DNA of 64,000 bases from Chitinophagaceae bacterium (GCA_023957575.1 JAMLGU010000010.1:51286-115285), one strand, 5' to 3'; positions 37,097 through 46,142 are shown, numbered from the stretch's first letter. Made by a program: numbers and translations. The notes: generated from the letters alone by a model not told the origin.

Positions 37097-37120
37097 AAAA
37101 ATTACGAAATCGTAATTTTT
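37097..37120. promoter_or_regulatory. 24-bp palindrome, second Crp/Fnr-type operator or terminator of the regulator
   Basis: Arms AAAAATTACGA (37097-37107) and TCGTAATTTTT (37110-37120) are perfectly inverted around AA. The core TTACGA-AA-TCGTAA has the 14-bp layout of Crp/Fnr-family sites. It lies about 70 bp upstream of the start implied by TAGATTTG (37051-37044), a usual activator distance. Being 41 bp past the regulator stop, it could also act as a weak terminator. Confidence 0.5.
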
Positions 37121-37160
37121 GTGCTAAACAATTGAAGATAAAGCATAAAGAAAGTACGCA

Positions 37161-37862
37161 TTACCTGTCAGCAGAAAATGATTTCAAGGCTTCCAAATCA
37201 ATATAACTAATTTTTTTACCGGAATATCTAATAATGGAATTGCGTGAAAATTCTCTAAAAACAGCAGAGACCTGCTCTTTGGTGGTGCCAGTAAGGTCGG
37301 CAAAGTCCTGACGCGAAAGGTCAATACAAAATCCCTTTTTCTGAGGGTCATAACAATAAATTTCTGACAAAAGCAAGATGCCCTCCGCTACCCGCTCCTT
37401 AACCGGCTTGAAAGCAAGACTTAAAGAACGTTGTTCCATCTTTTCAAGGTCTTTAAGGTTGTCTTTAATAATTTGTTTTTCCAAATCTGGTGCATTATTC
37501 AGTATTTCATTAAAAACATCAAAAGGGATAAAACAAGATGCACATTCGGACAAAGCGACAACAGAATAATTCTGATAAAAATTTTGATCATGCCCACGAT
37601 GACCAAATAATCCTCCCGGACCACAGATTTTTAAAATAAAAGCCCGACCTTTAGGCATCCTTTTTTCAATTTTCACCATCCCTTTTTTGATGAAATAAAT
37701 GCCTTTGACCATATCGCCCTCTTTGAAAACAAACTCACCTTTATCAAATTTTCTTTCACTCTTGAATTTGCTGATAACTGTAAGCGTATCATCAGTACAA
37801 GGCTTGAGAAGTGAACAATTTTTCACTTTACAAGTCAGACAGGAGTTCCCGTTTACGGTCAT
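37161..37862 (-). CDS. Crp/Fnr-family transcriptional regulator with N-terminal cysteine cluster
   Basis: 233 aa. Four Cys at 8, 11, 16 and 22 (CLTCKVKNCSLLKPC) precede a cyclic-nucleotide-binding-like domain (about 35-140) and a winged-helix C terminus with LSRQDFADLTGTTKEQVSAVFREFSR as the recognition helix. The cluster resembles the [4Fe-4S] ligands of FNR, so it may sense oxygen or NO. Two further Cys lie in SECASCF. It is next to the oxidase operon and the two palindromes, which makes it the likely regulator. Confidence 0.9.
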   Translation of the reverse strand: MTVNGNSCLTCKVKNCSLLKPCTDDTLTVISKFKSERKFDKGEFVFKEGDMVKGIYFIKKGMVKIEKRMPKGRAFILKICGPGGLFGHRGHDQNFYQNYSVVALSECASCFIPFDVFNEILNNAPDLEKQIIKDNLKDLEKMEQRSLSLAFKPVKERVAEGILLLSEIYCYDPQKKGFCIDLSRQDFADLTGTTKEQVSAVFREFSRNSIIRYSGKKISYIDLEALKSFSADR

Positions 37863-38093
37863 CGTTTAATAGATTTGTTTTGTTAATTTAAATAGCAATA
37901 CCAAAAAAATCACTGGTTAAATTTATGAATTATTTGTTTAGACAAAATAATAATTTTTGGGAAACAAATGAATTAAAATGTACTATTTCAGTCAATTGAA
38001 AATCAACGTCTTCGACTAAATTATAGAAGAGGATGTAGTTCATTTTTAGAACTTGGCAAAAATCCTTTGTAAAAAACCGTCGCTAAAACACGT

Positions 38094-38552
38094 TTATTCA
38101 ACTAACCGCTTATCAATTTTTATTTCCTGTACCGAAATAATCTTTACTTTTTGTTCAAAATCAGGGTGGTTAGGATTCAATAAAATATTTGATTCCTGCT
38201 CAATAATTGAAGATGGCACCTTTAATGCAATTTTTTTATTTTCCTTCAAAAATGAATCACCGACAGATTGAGTCGCAGGATAAACAGCATACCTGTTCCA
38301 GCCTTCAGGCAGTTTTTTAGGACTAAGCATTTCGATAGTATTATCTGGAAGTTCAAGAGTCAACAGGCAGAATTCTTCAGGTGAAATCTGAGGTTGAAAA
38401 TGAACCAACACCTCCAACAAACTCAGTGCAATAGATTGAGAAGCATAAATCATGTATTGATTGGGGCTATTCCATCGTCCCCCTTGCAGGAAGGCGCCAT
38501 ACCCCGAAAGGTCCTTTATATACTTACATTTGCTGATTCTATATACTCTCAT
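38094..38552 (-). CDS. RES-domain toxin (NAD+-degrading type)
   Basis: RES toxins degrade NAD+. 152 aa with the family pattern: MRVYRISKCKYIKDLSGYGAFLQGGRWNSPN (the Arg and Tyr of the active site), then SQSIALSLLEVLVHFQ with the conserved Ser and Glu, and LPEGWN. The start overlaps the antitoxin stop by 1 nt (TGATG), so translation is coupled. The downstream end lies in an AT-rich stretch with no other gene to 37862. Confidence 0.9.
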   Translation of the reverse strand: MRVYRISKCKYIKDLSGYGAFLQGGRWNSPNQYMIYASQSIALSLLEVLVHFQPQISPEEFCLLTLELPDNTIEMLSPKKLPEGWNRYAVYPATQSVGDSFLKENKKIALKVPSSIIEQESNILLNPNHPDFEQKVKIISVQEIKIDKRLVE

Positions 38553-39040
38553 CAGGAATAAACGCCGTATTCAATACGCCCTAAGATGGTTTTTAAAATA
38601 GAAATACCTAATGAAGTATCTAAAAATTCTCGGGGTTTTTTATTGCCAAGTGCAATCACTTCACTATCAATCCAACGCCTGAATTTACTGAGAGAACCGA
38701 AAACCTCTACACCATATTGATAAAGCTTATTTAATTCCACAATTCTTTCACTTTGTTCGGTATTCAAAAATGAGTCGTCAGTAAAGCGCCTAAAAGTTCT
38801 ACTGGAAATATGAAGAAGAGCTGCCATATCGTCAAGCGAAAAATCCATCATCAGCATCGTATTATCCAATTCCTTTTTTGAAATTCCCCTTTTAATAACC
38901 TTCAGAATATCCATATCGGACAAACTTTGGCTTTTTGCCGGGAAAAAAGAAGGTGCATAATAATAACCTATTGGTTCTGAAACGATTAATGGAGGTTGCC
39001 CATCTTCTTTATACTCAGACTTTTTTTTCTTTGACTTCAT
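38552..39040 (-). CDS. Xre/ParS-type antitoxin (DUF2384) of the RES system
   Basis: 162 aa, with a Lys-rich N terminus, an Xre-like helix-turn-helix (about 70-95, DFSLDDMAALLHISSRTFRRF) and the C-terminal toxin-binding region GSLSKFRRWIDSEVIALGNKKPREFLDTSLG, ending LGRIEYGVYS. Gene order antitoxin-toxin is standard for this family. A promoter with overlapping direct and inverted repeats lies 4-48 bp upstream of the start, fitting autorepression. Confidence 0.9.
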   Translation of the reverse strand: MKSKKKKSEYKEDGQPPLIVSEPIGYYYAPSFFPAKSQSLSDMDILKVIKRGISKKELDNTMLMMDFSLDDMAALLHISSRTFRRFTDDSFLNTEQSERIVELNKLYQYGVEVFGSLSKFRRWIDSEVIALGNKKPREFLDTSLGISILKTILGRIEYGVYS

Positions 39041-39043
39041 CTC

Positions 39044-39088
39044 TTGTCATTTGTCACAAATTTATTGTCATTTATTCGAAATTCCAAA
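39044..39088 (-). promoter_or_regulatory. RES-Xre promoter and operator
   Basis: On the minus strand TTTG (39088-39085), 20 bp, then TAAATTTG (39064-39057) give a near-consensus promoter. Two direct copies of TTGTCATTT (39044-39052 and 39065-39073, plus strand) flank an inverted repeat ATTTGT-C-ACAAAT (39049-39061) that covers the -7 element. This is a fitting operator for the Xre antitoxin. Confidence 0.55.
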
Positions 39089-39256
39089 TTTTTTCCAATA
39101 AATTCATCTTTTCTTTGTGGGTCGATATTAATAATAAATTTTAGAACCGTCCAACATCTTTAATCTGTTTAGATAAATCTTTATTTAAAAACTTTTTAAC
39201 TAAAAAAATATAAATATGCTACCAAATAATAGCTGTACAACTACTACCTTTATCCA

Positions 39257-39910
39257 ATGGGCACTGTAGAAATTATTGAGGGTGGAAAAATTTTAATTTC
39301 GTCGCATATCATTACTTATGGCACTTCCGCCGATGAAGTCATTACAGAACGAATCCGAAACGAAATGGAAGCCATGTGGAACGAACCCCGAGGAATCGTT
39401 ACATACAAAGGAGAACAATATTTAGTCAATTTTAAAATCACGGCCCAACTGAAATCAGACGTGAATCCTGAAGAAATAATGGCCAATGATAATCCACTGA
39501 ATAATTATTTCAGAATTGAAGAATTTGCCCACGGCAATATTTCCTTTGTGGATGGTTTGGGATGCAATACCGGCTATTTTAAACTGGAAAATCTGTACGA
39601 AGGTTCCACAACTGCAGCGCATGAATACGGGCATACTTTAGGTCTCGACCATCCTACTGATTTGGATTTAAGAGGAAGGGGTATTCCGGGCATTATGTAT
39701 CCACGCGGCACTCTGGTAGATCCACAGTTTCAATATGACCCTTCAAAACCAGCAGGTGTTACCGGCGGTACCATGCACCCGATGTACCGAAAAGTTAAAC
39801 AGGAAGACATTGCACTTTTGAAAATTCATAAAATAGAATTTAATCAAAATCTTGCCATATTAGGCGATTTTAGCAGTGTATGGCATCCCAATCACAGTAC
39901 TTATCCATAA
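39257..39910 (+). CDS. Cytoplasmic metzincin-type zinc metalloprotease
   Basis: 217 aa with no signal peptide. The zinc site is HEYGHTLGLDH (His122, Glu123, His126, His132), the HExxHxxGxxH signature of metzincins, and a Met-turn follows (GIMYPRG, Met147). The N-terminal part is beta-rich (EIIEGGKILISSHIITYG). It looks like a matrixin/M10-like or archaemetzincin-like enzyme, but I do not recognise the subfamily. An alternative upstream ATG (39216) gives a different, short frame. It is followed 10 bp later by the CYTH gene. Confidence 0.82.
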   Translation: MGTVEIIEGGKILISSHIITYGTSADEVITERIRNEMEAMWNEPRGIVTYKGEQYLVNFKITAQLKSDVNPEEIMANDNPLNNYFRIEEFAHGNISFVDGLGCNTGYFKLENLYEGSTTAAHEYGHTLGLDHPTDLDLRGRGIPGIMYPRGTLVDPQFQYDPSKPAGVTGGTMHPMYRKVKQEDIALLKIHKIEFNQNLAILGDFSSVWHPNHSTYP

Positions 39911-39920
39911 GAAACATTTT

Positions 39921-40427
39921 ATGCCACATCTGAATTTTGAATTTAAGGCCAAGGTAGAAAATACCGAAGAGCTGGAGCAAAAATTAATAGAAGCATTTAA
40001 TCCTTCCTACTTGGGTGAAGACGATCAAACCGACACCTACTTCAATATTGCCACCGGAAGATTAAAACTGCGTGAAGGCAATATTGAAAACTCCTTGATT
40101 TATTATGAGCGAAGCAATTCGGCAGAATCCAAATCATCCAACGTGATATTATATGAGCACAAACCAGACAAAAACCTGAAAGAAATTCTTACTAAAGTTC
40201 ATGGAGTGAAAGTAATAGTTGACAAAAAAAGAAAAATCTATTTTGTTGAAAATGTTAAAATCCATTTTGACAAATTAGTTGCTCTTGGCTCTTTCATTGA
40301 GGTTGAGGCTATTGATAAGGATGATACTATTGGCATAGAGAGGTTAAAAGAGCAATGCCTTCAGTTTGCTACTTTTTTTAATATTAAGCCGCAACAATTT
40401 GTAGCCCATTCATACAGTGATTTATAA
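39921..40427 (+). CDS. CYTH-domain protein (class IV adenylate cyclase/triphosphatase-like)
   Basis: About 168 aa. ATG at 39921 is preferred, since it gives MPHLNFEFKAKV, the canonical ExExK-like opening (here EFKAKV); an upstream Met at 39876 would overlap the metalloprotease. The DTYFNIATGRLKLREG strand, ILYEHKPD and FVENVKIHFDKLVALGSFIEVEA match the CYTH tunnel fold, which binds triphosphates with divalent metal. Whether it is a cyclase or an inorganic triphosphatase is not decidable here. Confidence 0.85.
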   Translation: MPHLNFEFKAKVENTEELEQKLIEAFNPSYLGEDDQTDTYFNIATGRLKLREGNIENSLIYYERSNSAESKSSNVILYEHKPDKNLKEILTKVHGVKVIVDKKRKIYFVENVKIHFDKLVALGSFIEVEAIDKDDTIGIERLKEQCLQFATFFNIKPQQFVAHSYSDL

Positions 40428-40525
40428 TCAAGTGAACAATCTTTTACAATTTAAATTATGCGCTGATAATTAAATAAACTTTTTTAAATTTGGATATTAA
40501 AAATATTTTAAAGAAAAACAATTGT

Positions 40526-41179
40526 ATGCCCAGAAAAATAGTTGACGGAAAAATCAGAAATAAAGCCAGAACCAAGGAAAAACTTCTGGACGCTGTAGGA
40601 AAAATTTTAAAAACCAAAGGACACAACGCATTAGGCGTTAATCGGATAGCAGAGGTAGCTAAGTTGGACAAAAAGTTGATTTACGTTTACTTTGGAAGCG
40701 TGGAAAAACTGATAGAAACTTACGTAAAACGACAGGAATACTGGTCTGTTTTCTTTGAAAAGTCCTCAGCCGAACTTGTGGAAAAAGCAAAGAATGAAAT
40801 TGACGCTAATAAAACAACTGAAGAGCTGGTCAACCTCTTTGAATACTTCTATTCCAGTAAGGAAATGCAAAAAATCATCCTTTGGGAAATTAGTGAAAAA
40901 AATAAAGCGCTAAAAAATATTGCTACACAAAGAGAAGCTTTCGCCGGTAAATTATTTGAATTTTCAGATTCATTTTTCTCAAACAATAACATTGACTTCA
41001 GAGCTTTGATGGCCATACAAATTGCAGGTCTTTATCACCTGGTACTAAACGGTATGGCAAACGGAACTACTTTTTGCGGAATTGACATTACAAAAGAAGA
41101 TGACAGAAAAAGAATTGAACAGGCAATCGATCAAATCCAAATATGTATTTTTGAAAAAGCACAACAGCAAAATTTATAA
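40526..41179 (+). CDS. TetR-family transcriptional regulator
   Basis: About 217 aa from the ATG at 40526 (an alternative TTG lies at 40490). The N-terminal helix-turn-helix is clear: KARTKEKLLDAVGKILKTKG, LGVNRIAEVAKLDKKLIYVYFGSVEKLIETYV. The C-terminal ligand domain is all helical. The target is unknown; it stands alone, convergent with the DUF3810 gene. Confidence 0.9.
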   Translation: MPRKIVDGKIRNKARTKEKLLDAVGKILKTKGHNALGVNRIAEVAKLDKKLIYVYFGSVEKLIETYVKRQEYWSVFFEKSSAELVEKAKNEIDANKTTEELVNLFEYFYSSKEMQKIILWEISEKNKALKNIATQREAFAGKLFEFSDSFFSNNNIDFRALMAIQIAGLYHLVLNGMANGTTFCGIDITKEDDRKRIEQAIDQIQICIFEKAQQQNL

Positions 41180-41194
41180 TATCAGCTTTTTCAT

Positions 41195-42292
41195 TCATAT
41201 CGCTTCCTTGCCATATTTTTTATAATAGGCAATCAACCACCTCGTCACTTCGCTGTACGATTCCATGCCTGAAGGCTGATTGTTGAACATCAGAAAATGG
41301 CTGTAAATCCATTTTAGTAGTGGTTCAACGGGGTTTTTGTAGCGCTCGTAAAATGCTCGATAATCATCAATATCTTTTATAACTTGTGGATGAAGTGCAC
41401 CATTATAATTTTTTGCCTTTGCACTGTCAGCATAATAAAGTTCTCCGATGCTGTAATTGTACATGTCAAAATAAACCGAATACCTGAAATTAACAGATGG
41501 ATGCTTGCTGCCAACGAGATAACCCACAAAATTCGCTTCGCTTTCTTTGGCATAACCCAATTGATGGGCTATTTCGTGCGAAGCCACAAAAGGCTCCACG
41601 CATTGCGGAATGGTAGTATTCACCTGGGCTTCGCCGGTAAAAGGGTTGTAATAACCCTGATAGCCGGTGTAGTTAAACAAATAGCTGAATACAGAAGGCT
41701 TTACCGACCTAACTTTATATTTCAAAAATGGGTACTGCCTTGAGGCTAATTGATAAGCCCTGGTTGCGCCATCAAATAATTGCCGATTTCGTCTGAAGGA
41801 ATCGCGCATGGCAGGAGTTAGTAAGGATGCATTTGTGTTTAATTTTTTCTGGAGTAAAGCGACCAAAGTGTCCAAATCCTGAACAGAATAATTCTGGTTA
41901 TCCAAATTTAATTGTCCTGAAATTCCTATACGAGAATAGTTCAATCCCCAGAAGCCATAAAAAACTACATAAACTATAAGCCCTATGAATAGTATTTTCA
42001 CAAATGCTCTCTTAATATTTTTTGGGTTGAAAAGTTTTCTGAAATTCTTTACCAATTTAATCATTTGATATATCAGGTACCCAATCAGAAGCAAATAAAG
42101 CAGGTCGCCAATACTGAAAGGCAGCCACCCTAACGAAAAGCGCAAAATTTTGGAAATGTAAATATATACACCATTACTATAATATTTTTCTACCCATTCG
42201 GGGAAAAATGAAATGACTTTAATTGTTATTGCTAAAACCAAACACAGTATAGTAAAGAATGTTTTTCTTCTCTTTTCAAAAAAAATCTTCAT
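41195..42292 (-). CDS. DUF3810 membrane zinc-peptidase-like protein
   Basis: 365 aa with three N-terminal membrane helices (about 12-30, 54-75 and 95-115) and a periplasmic or outer soluble domain. The motif SHEIAHQLGYAKESEANFVGYL (HExxH plus a downstream Glu) indicates a gluzincin-like metal site, typical of the DUF3810 family common in Bacteroidota. The function is unknown. Convergent with TetR. Confidence 0.88.
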   Translation of the reverse strand: MKIFFEKRRKTFFTILCLVLAITIKVISFFPEWVEKYYSNGVYIYISKILRFSLGWLPFSIGDLLYLLLIGYLIYQMIKLVKNFRKLFNPKNIKRAFVKILFIGLIVYVVFYGFWGLNYSRIGISGQLNLDNQNYSVQDLDTLVALLQKKLNTNASLLTPAMRDSFRRNRQLFDGATRAYQLASRQYPFLKYKVRSVKPSVFSYLFNYTGYQGYYNPFTGEAQVNTTIPQCVEPFVASHEIAHQLGYAKESEANFVGYLVGSKHPSVNFRYSVYFDMYNYSIGELYYADSAKAKNYNGALHPQVIKDIDDYRAFYERYKNPVEPLLKWIYSHFLMFNNQPSGMESYSEVTRWLIAYYKKYGKEAI

Positions 42293-42365
42293 AAAATTTT
42301 AATGCCAAAATTGTTCAGGTCGCTAAGTAAAGGTTTATTTTTATATAAATTGAAAATATCTGATA

Positions 42366-42917
42366 ATGAAATTTGATCCACAACAAGTAACACTCAAAAA
42401 TGGTGTCGAAATCGTCATCAGGGAAGCAAAACGGAAGGATGCACGCCAACTGTTGGATACTATGACCAGATGCATTATGGAAGGTGAATTTTTGATAACT
42501 GAAATTGAAGAGTTCAATCCAACTGTGCAGGATCAGGCGGGATGGATAGAAATGTTGAACAGCAGCCGAAACAGCCTTCTATTGATTGCTACTTGTAAAA
42601 ATGAAATTATCGGAAGCATTGATCTTAAGGGTGAGACGAGAAAAAAAATATGGCATAATGCCACTCTGGGGATAAGTATTTTGAAAAAATGGCAAAACCT
42701 CGGATTAGGAAAAATAATGATGCAACAAGCATTAAATTGGGCAACAAACAGTTCGAGTCTGGAGCAAATTTGGCTGAATGTTTTTTCAACACATACTATT
42801 GCCATTAATCTTTACAAATCATTGGGATTCAAAGAAGTAGGAATCCAAAAAGATTTTGCAAAAATGCCGGATGGCAGTTTTTCGAATAATATCATTATGA
42901 GAAAAGAGGTAAAGTAA
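42366..42917 (+). CDS. GNAT-family N-acetyltransferase
   Basis: 183 aa. The acetyl-CoA site is KKWQNLGLGKIMMQQAL (motif A), preceded by beta strands (SLLLIATCKNEIIGSIDL, HNATLGISIL) and followed by WLNVFSTHTIAINLYKSLGFKEVG, the usual C-terminal landmark. Similar proteins acetylate amino groups of proteins or small molecules. Substrate unknown; single gene. Confidence 0.9.
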   Translation: MKFDPQQVTLKNGVEIVIREAKRKDARQLLDTMTRCIMEGEFLITEIEEFNPTVQDQAGWIEMLNSSRNSLLLIATCKNEIIGSIDLKGETRKKIWHNATLGISILKKWQNLGLGKIMMQQALNWATNSSSLEQIWLNVFSTHTIAINLYKSLGFKEVGIQKDFAKMPDGSFSNNIIMRKEVK

Positions 42918-42961
42918 TACTTTAGGCGCTAATAGATAATTATTGTTCTCAATATTAAAAA

Positions 42962-42985
42962 TACGGGAAAAATACCCCCTTTTTT
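42962..42985. promoter_or_regulatory. TACGGG-N-CCCC box upstream of a 49-codon ORF
   Basis: TACGGG, an A-rich spacer and ACCCCC, followed by T, resemble the inverted-repeat box at 47018-47035 in front of the two-component cassette. It starts 90 bp upstream of the small ORF at 43052. It may be a second target of the same regulator. Confidence 0.35.
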
Positions 42986-43051
42986 GCTCAATTTTCATTT
43001 TACCTTAGCCTCAGTTTAATAATCGAGAAATATTAAAATCTGTTTTTAAAA

Positions 43052-43201
43052 ATGCAAACAAGGCGTGATCATCTGATTTATATTCTTGCTTTAATCGGTA
43101 ATTCAGTTTTATTTTTTAAATGGTTAAAAAGAAATAAAAAGGAGTTAAAGAATTTAAGGCCCGAACTTATGTATTATTATACTATGAATTTTTTATCATA
43201 A
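43052..43201 (+). CDS. Possible small protein (49 aa)
   Basis: An ATG-to-TAA frame of 50 codons in the 402-bp gap between the GNAT gene and thrS. The product has a short hydrophobic segment (about residues 8-23, LIYILALIGNSVLFFK), then a very basic stretch (WLKRNKKELKNLRP) and Tyr-rich end. No family recognised. The box at 42962-42985 is the only positive context. Otherwise the gap is AT-rich. Confidence 0.33.
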   Translation: MQTRRDHLIYILALIGNSVLFFKWLKRNKKELKNLRPELMYYYTMNFLS

Positions 43202-43268
43202 CACTATTGTTTTTGCTGACTTTGGGTAACACCATAATTGTTTAGAAGGTCAGTCAAAACTATTCATG

Positions 43269-43298
43269 AAAAAGGAGCTGTGTTTTCGCAGCTCCTTT
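43269..43298 (-). terminator. Terminator of thrS
   Basis: A perfect 10-bp stem AAAGGAGCTG/CAGCTCCTTT (43271-43280 with 43289-43298, 8-nt loop), with T-rich ends in both directions. It lies 22 bp past the thrS stop on the minus strand and could work for either strand. Confidence 0.85.
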
Positions 43299-43319
43299 TA
43301 AATTATTGATTATCAATCA

Positions 43320-45257
43320 TTATTCATTTGTTCGATTAATGATTTCTTCCTTAATATTACTAATAAACTCATCCAAATCTTTCATTCCCAGATCGCCCTT
43401 ACCTTGCCTGCGCACCGAAACTTTACTTTCATTCATCTCCTTCTCTCCTATTACCAACATATAAGGCACCCGATGCAATTCATTATCACGAATTTTCTTT
43501 CCTATTTTTTCGTTTCTGTCATCAACTTCAACACGCACGCCGGATTTTTTGAGTTTTGAAGCCACCACTTTTGCATAATCCATGAATTTGTCACTTATTG
43601 GAAGCACTTTAACCTGTAAAGGAGACAGCCATACAGGGAATTTACCTGCGTAATGCTCCAACAAGAACCCAATAAAACGCTCATGAGTACCCAACGGCGC
43701 CCTGTGAATAATAAGTGGAATATCCGTATTATTATCCGGTGTTGTAAATTCAAGTTTAAATCTTCTTCCCTGGGCAAAATCCACCTGATTGGTAGCCAAT
43801 GTAAATTCACGACCAATTGCACTCCATATCTGCACATCAATTTTAGGGCCGTAGAAGGCGCCTTCACCCTTCACTTCTACAAACGGAATTTTGGCTTCAA
43901 TCATCACATTTCTAACAAGTTCTTCAGTTTCTATCCATAGTTCCGGCTCATTCACATATTTTTGACCTAATTTTTCGGGATCGTGAAGCGACAAACGCAT
44001 GACGTATTTTTCAATGCCAAAAATTTTAAAGTATTTCAAATACATGTCGTTCACCGCCTTAAACTCCTGGGCAAATTGCTCTTTTGTGCAGTAAATATGT
44101 GCATCATTCATGTGCAGGCAGCGTACACGCATCAACCCAAAAAGCTCGCCGCTTTGCTCATAGCGGTAGCAGGTACCGTATTCTGCAAGTCTTAATGGTA
44201 AATCTTTGTAGCTCTTAGGCTCCGCAGCAAATATTTTATGGTGGTGCGGACAGTTCATTGCCTTCAGATAATATTTTTGCCCTTCTAATTCCATTGGCGG
44301 GTACATACTGTCCTGATAATATGGCAAGTGACCACTGGTAATGTACATGCTTTCCTTAGCAATATGAGGCGTAACCACCCTTTTATAGTCGGCATCTTCT
44401 TCTGTTTCTTTAGCCAGTTTTTCCAATTCTTCGATAATTATTGTTCCATTTGGCAACCATAAAGGCAAACCGGGACCCACATCATCATCCATTGTAAAAA
44501 TGCCTAACTCCTTACCTAACTTGCGATGGTCTCTCTTTTTGGCTTCCTCCAGCATCAACAAATATTCATCCAGCTCTTTTTGAGTGGGGAAAGTGATTCC
44601 ATAAACACGGGTGAGCATCTTGTTTTTTTCGTCGCCTTTCCAGTAAGCGCCCGCAATACTGGTAAGTTTAATAGCCTTTATTAAACCGGTATTGGGGATA
44701 TGAGGCCCGCGGCACAGGTCGGTGAAGCGCCCTTGCGTGTAAAAAGTAATTTCGCCATCGTTCAAATTACTCAGCAAGTCCAATTTATATTCATCGCCCT
44801 TTTCTGTAAAATATTGAACAGCCTCTGCCTTTGGCATTTCCTTACGAATGTAGGCGCTATTGGTTTTTGCAAGTTCATTCATTTTCTTTTCGAGCGAAAC
44901 CAAATCTTCTTCCGACAATTTGCGATCGCCCAAATCCATATCATAATAGAAACCACCCGAATCCAACGGCGGCCCTACCCAGAATTTTACTCCCGGAAAA
45001 CTCGCTTCCACCGCTTCGGCCATCAGGTGGGCAGATGAGTGCCAGAAGGTTTTTTTACCATCCGGTTCGTTCCATGTCAGCAGGTTGATGGTTGCATCTT
45101 CATTAATGGGTCTGGTGGCATCCCACACTTCACCATTGATGTTGGCGGCAATCACCTTGCGCGCCAATCCTTCCGAAATAGATTTAGCTATATCAAGCGC
45201 AGTAACACCTTTATCAAACTCTTTTTTTGCCCCATCGGGGAAAGTAATATTCACCAT
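43320..45257 (-). CDS. thrS: Threonyl-tRNA synthetase
   Basis: 645 aa from the ATG at 45257; a GTG two codons upstream (45263) is possible. Order: TGS domain (VNITFPDGAKKEF), second additional domain with the editing-type motif WHSSAHLMAEAV, catalytic core with motif 2 MNCPHHHKIFAAEP and CYRYEQSGELFGLMRVRCLHMNDAH, motif 3 LIIHRAPLGTHERFIGFLLEHY and the C-terminal anticodon-binding domain. Full length and complete. Confidence 0.98.
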   Translation of the reverse strand: MVNITFPDGAKKEFDKGVTALDIAKSISEGLARKVIAANINGEVWDATRPINEDATINLLTWNEPDGKKTFWHSSAHLMAEAVEASFPGVKFWVGPPLDSGGFYYDMDLGDRKLSEEDLVSLEKKMNELAKTNSAYIRKEMPKAEAVQYFTEKGDEYKLDLLSNLNDGEITFYTQGRFTDLCRGPHIPNTGLIKAIKLTSIAGAYWKGDEKNKMLTRVYGITFPTQKELDEYLLMLEEAKKRDHRKLGKELGIFTMDDDVGPGLPLWLPNGTIIIEELEKLAKETEEDADYKRVVTPHIAKESMYITSGHLPYYQDSMYPPMELEGQKYYLKAMNCPHHHKIFAAEPKSYKDLPLRLAEYGTCYRYEQSGELFGLMRVRCLHMNDAHIYCTKEQFAQEFKAVNDMYLKYFKIFGIEKYVMRLSLHDPEKLGQKYVNEPELWIETEELVRNVMIEAKIPFVEVKGEGAFYGPKIDVQIWSAIGREFTLATNQVDFAQGRRFKLEFTTPDNNTDIPLIIHRAPLGTHERFIGFLLEHYAGKFPVWLSPLQVKVLPISDKFMDYAKVVASKLKKSGVRVEVDDRNEKIGKKIRDNELHRVPYMLVIGEKEMNESKVSVRRQGKGDLGMKDLDEFISNIKEEIINRTNE

Positions 45258-45425
45258 AATCACTAATTATTCTTAAACTTTTAAGCTTGCAAATTTAACA
45301 AGTAAAAGCCAATTGGCAATGAATAAAAGATGATTGGGGAATATGCGATCAATCTCAGAAATTTTTTTTGATAAAATGTTGCATATCAATATTTTTTCAC
45401 GTCTATTAGTAATAAAAACTTATTT

Positions 45426-46055
45426 ATGAAAAAATTATTTTTGATAACGCTTATTTGCATTGCCATCAATGCTTTTTCCCAAACAAAAACCTGGGTGCTG
45501 GAGCAACAAATAGTGGGAGGACGCAACTGGTTTAGCCAGAGCAGCCTGATGGAATCTCATTTTATGTTTCAGGCAGGCGCCGATATTGTTCGTCAATATA
45601 GAAATTTGGGTGTAGGCGTAGGAATCGGTTATAGCGCCGAGTCCGAAACTGAAAAATATCCGAATAACAAGATAGTTACAAGAATGCACTATATAAGAAT
45701 TCCGGTATTTTTAAGGGTGACTTCAAATGAAACGCGAGTGCGTCCGTTTGCGGATGTGGGACTGTCTTTTGGTGTTTTCATGGCAGGAACGAGGAAAACA
45801 AAAAGTCCCGGGAAGCCAACAAGAACAGATAATGCTTATCCGGTTAACGATCCCGATATGGGTTTCTTGGGAAATGCAGGTATCATCAATAAAATAAATG
45901 ATCGCATGAATTTCCGGACTTTTATTACTTATTATTACGGAATAGCCCAACAAAAATTAGTAACTTGTAGCAGTAACACACCTCCCATCGCATACCGAAA
46001 TATAGGTGTGGGGCTTGGACTGAATTATAAATTATCAACAAAAACAAAAAAATAG
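45426..46055 (+). CDS. Outer-membrane beta-barrel protein (paralog 1)
   Basis: 209 aa with a signal peptide (about 1-18, ending FSQ) and alternating strands: FQAGADIVRQYRNLGVGVGIGYSAE, RMHYIRIPVFLRVTSNETRVRPFADVGLSFGVFM and YRNIGVGLGLNYKLS. This is the small 8-stranded barrel type common in Bacteroidota. It resembles the next gene in length, order of strands and the RMxYIRIP motif, so the two arose by duplication. Role unknown. Confidence 0.85.
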   Translation: MKKLFLITLICIAINAFSQTKTWVLEQQIVGGRNWFSQSSLMESHFMFQAGADIVRQYRNLGVGVGIGYSAESETEKYPNNKIVTRMHYIRIPVFLRVTSNETRVRPFADVGLSFGVFMAGTRKTKSPGKPTRTDNAYPVNDPDMGFLGNAGIINKINDRMNFRTFITYYYGIAQQKLVTCSSNTPPIAYRNIGVGLGLNYKLSTKTKK

Positions 46056-46142
46056 AAAGACCAAAGCTCTATTCTTTAGGAGAAAAAACTTTATTACTTT
46101 TATATTGTAGTTTCTATTATCAATCAGCTAAATATTAATAGT

